Positions 57,956 to 64,000 of a DNA stretch of 64,000 nucleotides are shown piece after piece. Origin of the DNA: Rusavskia elegans (taxonomy: Eukaryota > Ascomycota > Lecanoromycetes > Teloschistales > Teloschistaceae); the NCBI GenBank assembly GCA_011316305.1, contig SAUG01000078.1:1-64000 (forward strand), read 5' to 3'. The notes below the pieces were generated by a model. That model was not told the DNA's origin, did not search any database, and saw only the letters and a program-made list of their open reading frames with translations. The position numbers and the translations under genes are program-made. Every line of letters starts with the position of its first letter. Within the stretch, counting starts at the first letter, position 1.

Positions 57956-58324
57956 CTTGGTCATGGTTATTGACGTCAAGTATGGGAGATTGGATGGCAT
58001 ATGAGAACAAGAAGTCACGATGGGATGGGTTGCATTGCATTGGTGGGAGTTGGACTATACCCCTAGAAGCGCTTGATACCTATGACTTATTTCACGTTCG
58101 TTCATTCATATGAAGGGAATAGATACCCATGAGTGAATGTGTCCTCTGACCCGTTTCCGTAGAGTACTGCTTCAGGGGGGTTGGCTCAGCAACCTAATGT
58201 GCGTCATGTCCTAACCGCTTCAAGCGACATGCTCCGGTACTTGGGATTCTGTCACTTCCCATGATTTCCCGACCTGCACTCAGCACGATCCACCCTCAAG
58301 CCAAATCCAATTGCCAATCACAAA
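57956..58324. other. Intergenic, no gene seen
   Basis: Short spacer holding the DDHD gene 3' end and the POLD4 promoter. Confidence 0.4.
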
Positions 58325-59142
58325 ATGCCTCCAGCCCGTCGCGGTCGTCCACCTGGATCCACTTCGTCGCAGAATAATCCTCGCGCAGCCCAACAGACCC
58401 TTGCATTCGGTCGCAACAACAAAATTACCAAACCCTCCCTTCCACCTCCAAGCTCAAGAAAAGTCTCCAAAGCTAAGAGCGGCGATGCCACTCCACCAGC
58501 CGCTTCAGAAGTAGCCAAAATCGAAGATGTCGCAGCAGCCGAGGAAGCGAATGAAGAGCCGCTGAAAACTGAGGTCGTAAATGAGGATCCAGCTTTAGCC
58601 GAGGGGAGGGAAAGGGGAATAGCGATAAGAACCGAAGTTAGGAAGATAGAGAAGGACAGTATAGCGGGGAAGGAGGATATCATGGAGCAGAAAGCGAAGG
58701 GTGTAACTGAGGCGGCTGTAAAGAGGTATTGGCGTGAGAGGGAAGGGGAGAGGAAGGCACCGAGAGGTTAGTAACTTATTATTTATCACCCCCTTTCTCC
58801 CTACCTACCATCTACTAACTATCCTGCTTCTTCCCTCGTTACCTGCCTTCCTTGACGCAGTATACCTTTTCCCTGTGGTCCTTGGATTTTGTTGTTGATA
58901 TGTAGATATTTCTAGTGCACCAAAAAGAGCTCTCGCTCCACGAGAAAATCCTGCGCCATTTCGACCTCTCGTCGCAATATGGCCCTTGCGTGGGTATACC
59001 GAGGATAAGACGGTGGAAGAGGGCCCAGGGGTTGGGGCTCGAGCCGCCGATTGAGGTATTGGCTGTTTTGGTCAAGGAGGAAAAGGGGATGGAGAGGGCG
59101 TTTATGGATGGGTTGTTGGGGGGTAGTGCTGTTGTTGGGTGA
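58325..59142 (+). CDS. DNA polymerase delta subunit 4 (Cdm1/POLD4)
   Basis: Two exons (58325..58766 and 58916..59142) encode 222 residues. The second exon has the whole family signature: VHQKELSLHEKILRHFDLSSQYGPC, then RRWKRAQGLGLEPP and EVLAVL. The first exon starts MPPARRGRPPG and carries QQTLAFG (about residues 23-29), a PCNA-interacting (PIP-box-like) motif. Next come a Pro/Ala/Glu-rich stretch and YWRERE just before the intron. This small subunit stabilises the replicative polymerase delta. At 149 bp the intron is longer than most here, but joining PR to VHQ restores the conserved sequence exactly. The gene is absent from budding yeast but present in fission yeast and many filamentous fungi. 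Confidence 0.88.
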
Positions 59143-59385
59143 GGTGTGTATGTATGTCCGAGATACGAAATGCGTGTAAGATACCCCTCGAGGTTGAGGC
59201 GGGCGTTTTATGGCTGTTATACGGGGCAATGAATAGGCGCTGAAGGGACCGGCATGTACTCTGAAACCCAGCTGCGTGTTCGAACAGCAAAACGTGGAAT
59301 TCGAAACCCTGCATCTAACTCTTACAAATACTCACAATCCATCTCTCCGAATTCTACAGGAGTCCAAATATCATATCATATCAAA

Positions 59386-60402
59386 TCATACGCACCCCAG
59401 CACCCAAACAATAATCACAACCACGACCCCAAAAACCACCACTCTCGCATTCTTCCCGCCCTTCCTCGTCGTCGCCGCTGTACTTACCCCCCACGTCGCC
59501 CTCGCCTTCGCAACTACATCCGGTCTGCGCGTCCCGGTTCCGATACCAGAATCCGCCGTCGCAGAAGAACCAGATGATCCACCATACCGACACGTCTCAT
59601 GAAACTCACTGACGAGGGAGATCTCGCGGGACATTGCCACCACAGCGGCTCGGCTACTAAAATTCCCATTGATTTATCAGCATGTCGCCGAAGTCGAACA
59701 CACTGGGAACACAAAGCGTCATCCATCGCCTTTGGGGAAAAGGCCATGTAGAAAAGTATGAGTCTGTAGAAGATTGGATAGAAAGAAAGACGAAATAGGG
59801 ATACTGCGGATTCAATATACCATTTGTATGCCAATCAATCGTCGCATCGATTGAACCGATGCTGTGCCGAATGATAAAGACGAACTTCCCTCCTCTCTCT
59901 CCGGCCCCCACCCCCCTCATCCCCCCCGGCGGTCCAAAGAAAAGACCACCAGCTTTCACACTCAATGAAAACCGATATGCAAAACTCACCTCTCAGCGCT
60001 CGCAAAAACCGCATAATCCGTCACCCTCCCATCGTCCGCGACACCGGGCCCGAACCCGGTCATCAAAGATGCAGGCGTTGGCTTCCATGTGGGGATCGTT
60101 TCGTCGGTGGTAGCGCCGCTGGTGGGGAGGAGGGAGGTGGAGGTGCCGGAGATGAGGTAGGTTTGCTGGATGCGGATGAGGTAGGAGGTTGAGGATGTGG
60201 AGCCGATTGTGTAGTGGGTTGTTGGGCTGTAGTAGGGGAGGGTGGGGGCGGGTGGAGCGGTTGGGGGGAAGGGGGAGGAGGTTGTTGGTGAGGGGGGGAG
60301 AGGAGAGGGAGGTGGTGTTGTGGTGGTGGTGATGGATTGGGAGTGGAGAAGAATGGATGTGACGAGCGAGCTGAGTATTGATGGTGGAGAGGAGAGCTCC
60401 AT
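59386..60402 (-). CDS. Putative Ser/Thr/Pro-rich single-pass membrane protein
   Basis: Tentative model: exon 1 60402..59990 and exon 2 59656..59386, giving about 227 residues. The start MELSSPPSILSSLV and next residues are mildly hydrophobic and could be a signal peptide. A Thr/Pro/Ser-rich stretch and a segment with YLIRIQQTYLISG follow. Exon 2 ends in a hydrophobic helix (VVVFGVVVVIIVWVLGCV) that would anchor the protein. The joining intron would be 333 bp, long for this window, and further small introns are possible (GTGAGT and GTAAGT donors occur inside exon 2). I recognise no family. Low-complexity DNA could produce such frames by chance, so this needs transcript support. Confidence 0.35.
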
Positions 60403-60880
60403 GGCGACATTTTCTGCTGGGGTCGCGAGGTGGAGGCTGAGAAAGAGAGAGGGAGAGAGGGAACTGTGTCTGAAGGGAAATCCATATAGGTGGTCAAGAG
60501 GGCTGGCTCACGTGTCATCGCTGTGAACGCTTCGGTGAAGAGTGTGGATAATGTTTGTCATGCATTCAGTCAACGAGTCGGACAACAATGAAAGAATATT
60601 GAAAGACAAAACAAACGGCTCGCATGTGATTGCAGTCTGATTGACCAATATGCAAGGTGAAAAAAGTTGCCAAATGACTGCATCCCCTATGCTGAAAAGA
60701 TGCAATGCTAGTCCAATCACTCCTCCTGGACTTCGTACCGCCAACAGAATAGATCAAACGTGCTCTGTCACTACTAGGAGAAGAAGTCGTATCGTCAGAA
60801 GGTCATCGAATGTTTCGCGTATTGGAACGATAGTTTGCCGGCGCGATCCGTGGAAACCGCATCCGTGTAAGAAAATCTTC
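60403..60880. other. Intergenic, no gene seen
   Basis: Spacer between two minus-strand genes; it contains no convincing frame. Confidence 0.4.
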
Positions 60881-62565
60881 TCATACAAACTGGTGGATAT
60901 GGCCGCTTTTGGAGGTTGCAGGAGTCGTAGGAGTTCTAGGCCCGTCGATGAATGGATTCGCATACGCCTCCGACTCAGCGCTGCCCCTTGGACCAGGTCC
61001 CACAGGGAATCCCCCAGGAGGCTCCCATTTGCGCTCCACTCCAATCTTGATTGCCTCTTGCTCATCTCTCACTTGTTGCTGCTCTCTCATCCTCTTCAGG
61101 GTTTTGATCTGAATCTGCTGGAACGCCAGGAACGTCACCATCGGCGCCCCCAGCATCTCGAGGATCTTGTAAATGTCTTGCATTTGCTTGCGAATGGTGC
61201 TGTCTCCGGCGCAGAAGGTGCGGACGCTCATCTCTTTGGCGAGCGTCTTCCAGGCTTGCATCATGCCATGCATGCTCACCAGGTTTTCGGCGTTGGGCCC
61301 GTAGAAGCGGAATGTGTTGAGATTGTATAGGATGAGGTCTCGCTGCGTGAGTTGGTCGAACATGAATTCAATCACCTGCGGTCGGTTCTTCTGTGCCCAG
61401 AGATCCGTGATTTTCTTAATCGATTCATACGACATACGGCCCTCTTCCTGTTGAGTGACGAGGTACTTATTGGCTGTCGCGCAGATCATGAGTTCGGCTT
61501 CGGAGTAGAATTTGGCTTGCTCGGGTGGACTCAACGACACAGGGAACTTAGAAGTAGGGCGAGGGGACCCTCCTTTTGATGGCGATTCGCGACTAGACAA
61601 AGACCCCGGTATGAGCTTCGACAGCTCGCCGTGCGAGATAGAGGACGGGATGAGTTTGGATACCCCTTCAGTCTATGCCCTGTTGATCAGTCATCTGGTC
61701 TGCTGCATTGGGGATTACTACACTGACCATTCCTCCCATACGTTCGTTTAGTTTTTCGACCAAGTGCTTCATGCCTTTCTTGCGATGCTCCTCGCTCGGC
61801 AACTCTTTCATGCTAGCGCTTCGACCAAAAAAACCTCGTTCACCAAACAGATGCTTCATGGGCGAACGAGAACGTTTAATGGGACTGGCAGGCGGGTCCA
61901 TTGGTAAGCTCTTTTGAGGGCTCTGGCCATGGAATCCTTCTGAGATTGGATCTTCTTTGATATCACCAAGAATCTTGATAGGTGATGGAGTACGAGGCGT
62001 AGGCCGACGGCCAGGGGGAGCGAATGAGGGTGATTCTTGGCTGTAGAGGGATTGGCTATCAATATTGTCCTGGTCGGGATACCCTTGACTCTCTTGGACA
62101 GCCACTTCTTTGTAGCCAGGTTGACGACGGAAGCCCATGTTGTTTTCTGACACCGAGTGGCTGATACCCTTCGGTCTGTGTTGATACTTGGTGGGCTGGT
62201 ACCGAGGTACATTCGATGGAATTTGAGATTCTGTCAACTCCCGACTGTACCTGAGAAGGTCTTCGAGTCTAGTAACGCGTTGCTCATGGTAGGGGCCAGC
62301 TCTGGAATCACTAATTACGGTATCAGTAGACAGTCGAGAGTCTCGGTCGCAACATAAGGTGAAAGGGAGCGAGAAAGGCAACAGCTCACCATTCTGCCAT
62401 CACTGCCCTTGCTCTGCCGCTTTCTGGTGGACTGAACTTTACAGGATCCACAGACTCGAACTCACTGTGCGTCTCACGTGCGTGGGGAGAACTTCCCTGA
62501 GTCAAGAGCTTATGTGTAACTGAATGCAGTTGCTGTTTACTGGAGGTTGGTTGCAGAGGACGCAT
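60881..62565 (-). CDS. Conserved-looking fungal protein of unknown function
   Basis: Three exons (62565..62390, 62310..61728 and 61672..60881) encode at least 516 residues. The frame of exon 1 stays open upstream of the chosen ATG (LPNPPPSELSP), so an earlier start in another exon is likely. The N-terminal half is rich in Ser, Pro and Arg with a short helix (VTRLEDLLRYSRELTE). The central part has repeated SPIKRSRSPMK-like basic motifs. The C-terminal domain (about residues 300-460) is compact and helical (ICATANKYLVTQQ, YESIKKITDLW, FMFDQLTQRDLILYNL, IYKILEMLGAPMVTFLAFQQIQIKTLKRM). I do not recognise it. Three consistent splice junctions argue that the gene is real. Confidence 0.7.
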
Positions 62566-63145
62566 CAGATGACGGTGCCTCTCTTTGGAGGGTAGATCTT
62601 GATGGTGTAGTGAAGGACAGTGCGACCGCGTCGGCGAAAGCTCACTCGGTGGAGGATTTGGCAATGTACGACTGAGATCAATCGTCGCTGGTTTGCAGCT
62701 TTGCTATTGTCGACTTCGATAGAACAATAAGAAAAAGTGAAAAGCATCCGTTGCCATAGTGAAGCTAATGAAGCATAGTGTTGGTTGTTGGTGAATCAAC
62801 AAGGAATTCCTGTCACGCTCAATTCAGAACAGAAACCAACAGAGTCGGGACTCTTCTGGCGAGGAGGTGTTGATCGACCTACGAAATCCCAACAAGTGAG
62901 CTTCAAGTTCGTGAGCACACCTTTGATTTTCGTGCGAAGGTCCGGCTTGTTCGGATCATCCCAATCTTTTTCGAGGCCTGGAATAATGCTCAGCTCAGTA
63001 AGGTCGAATAGAGCTACAAAAGCCTCCGAAACGAAGACGATCACTTCCATTGTGGTCATGAAAAGCACAAGGTAATCCTTGCGTGAATAGATGATGCTCT
63101 GCCAGGGACAACTGACCTCCATCGCACCATGAAGTAACCCTGTCT
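62566..63145. other. Spacer upstream of the unknown gene
   Basis: The open frame of exon 1 continues to about 62703 without an ATG, which suggests a missing first exon within or beyond this stretch. A 134-codon minus frame (62796-63200) overlaps the next gene's 3' end and may include further exons of it, but I cannot fix splice sites. Confidence 0.35.
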
Positions 63146-63517
63146 CTATTTTGTACAAAAGTCGGCCATCTCGATACCTGTTCCACCAGATCGTTGACAT
63201 TCAGGCCTATTGAAAGACGAACGGAGACGAACCACTCTAGCGTCATGTGCCAAGCGCCACTCGTGCCAGATCAATCGTTCTTCTGGGGTGCCTGTCTCCA
63301 GGTCCTCCAAAAATCCGCGAAGTAGCGTCGAACAACTCTTGGCGTAGTCTTCTCCATAGCGTTGGTGGAGGCGATTCTGGAGCGTTATGGCACCAGGATG
63401 ATAGGGGTTATGTTCTGGGAATCTCTCCTGGTTGCCTACTACCGTGACGATATACGTCCTGCATTCAACGGGGTCCCACTGGATGGGTAGGCCGGCGTCG
63501 GTTGGTTGGGGATTCAT
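63146..63517 (-). CDS. Hypothetical protein, probably 3'-incomplete model
   Basis: An ATG-initiated frame of 123 codons begins MNPQPTDAGLPIQWDP, followed by RTYIVTVVGNQERFPEHNPYHPGAITLQNRLHQRY and ERLIWHEWRLAHDAR. The composition is that of real protein, with good helix-forming stretches. GTATCGAG near its end could be a splice donor, so the true C-terminus may lie in downstream exons around 62.8-63.1 kb. No family is recognised. Confidence 0.45.
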   Translation of the reverse strand: MNPQPTDAGLPIQWDPVECRTYIVTVVGNQERFPEHNPYHPGAITLQNRLHQRYGEDYAKSCSTLLRGFLEDLETGTPEERLIWHEWRLAHDARVVRLRSSFNRPECQRSGGTGIEMADFCTK

Positions 63518-64000
63518 GCTGTCGTGACATCAGTAAAGGAGTAGGTTCGATAGGACCTTAGTGCCACCAGAGGAAGTGGTAAAGAAGATTTACCAATGCT
63601 GTAGTCTTGATCGATCATTTGCAGGTGAAGAAGAAACGTTGTCAGACTCCGACATTACTTGTGGAGATAGTGCACTGGGTGTGCGGTTCCCAAAACCGCT
63701 AGCAGGAGCGTAGTCCGAGCGAGTTTGTTCCTAACGATCGTTCCGTTGTTTTAGACCTCAATTGTAGGCAGATGAGATATCCCTGCAGTGTAAGTCAGTC
63801 ACGGCAGTAAAACAAACCATACTTTTCACCAACCACCCAGGATCTCCCTGTCATACATTCGCATCATCATCAAGCTTTCTTTGTTTCGGCGTGTAATTCG
63901 AAGTTGGTTCTGCCATCTTTCTAGAAATGTTCCGTCGGACAGACTGCAATACCATACTTGGCCCCTTTCGCCTTCTGCACCATCCCCAATCCTGCAGGGT
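63518..64000. other. Window end, possible start of a plus-strand gene
   Basis: Mostly non-coding. An ATG at 63927 opens a frame (MFRRTDCNTILGPFRLLHH) that runs off the window; its Arg-rich, acid-free start could be a mitochondrial targeting sequence. It is too short to judge. Confidence 0.25.

Overview
This window is nuclear DNA of a filamentous ascomycete (Pezizomycotina). The evidence is short GT-AG introns (mostly 43-100 bp), a divergent ACL1/ACL2 ATP-citrate lyase pair, a secreted AA9 polysaccharide monooxygenase, ascomycete-type Svf1 and Hal/oca2-like proteins, and a pogo-like miniature transposon with an AT-rich interior of the kind left by RIP. I cannot name the genus. Exon structures were worked out by hand from splice sites, reading phase and resemblance to known families. 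Every multi-exon model given with full coordinates adds up to a whole number of codons.

Layout. 1-5 kb: a poly-G edge, a WRAP53/TCAB1-like WD40 gene (-), a MITE, and an AA9 LPMO with a C-terminal CBM18 chitin-binding domain (-). 5.7-9.4 kb: TYW1 wybutosine synthase (-), divergent from a PQ-loop membrane protein (+). 11-17 kb: a TauD-type dioxygenase (+), a large protein with an XPF-like C-terminus that may be the Zip2/SHOC1 counterpart (+), and a nine-exon divergent histone H4 variant (+). 17.9-31 kb: the cytoplasmic dynein heavy chain (+). 32-36.5 kb: a membrane GNAT-fold protein (+), Svf1 (-) and mitochondrial ribosomal protein uL11m (+). 37-45 kb: a Hal/oca2-type kinase (+), a decayed MFS transporter (+) and a WDR48/Bun107 deubiquitinase cofactor (+). 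45-48.5 kb: the mitochondrial S-adenosylmethionine carrier (-), divergent from a TilS-like tRNA-lysidine synthetase (+). 49-54 kb: ACL2 (-) and ACL1 (+) on a shared promoter. 55-64 kb: a DDHD phospholipase (+), DNA polymerase delta subunit 4 (+), and three weakly characterised minus-strand genes.

Most genes are housekeeping and are not organised as a cluster. ACL1 and ACL2 are the one clear functional pair: together they form the enzyme that makes cytosolic acetyl-CoA. Several genes touch RNA modification or RNP assembly (WRAP53-like, TYW1, TilS, uL11m), but nothing indicates they are linked.

The most unusual locus is the histone H4 variant at 16.1-17.2 kb. It has the complete H4 histone fold, a strongly altered alpha-2 region, a 41-residue N-terminal extension, and eight introns that cut a 143-codon gene into exons as small as 14-21 bp. 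Other points of interest are the candidate XPF-fold meiotic protein next to it, two introns that appear to be GC-AG, and the cellulose-type LPMO fused to a chitin-binding module.
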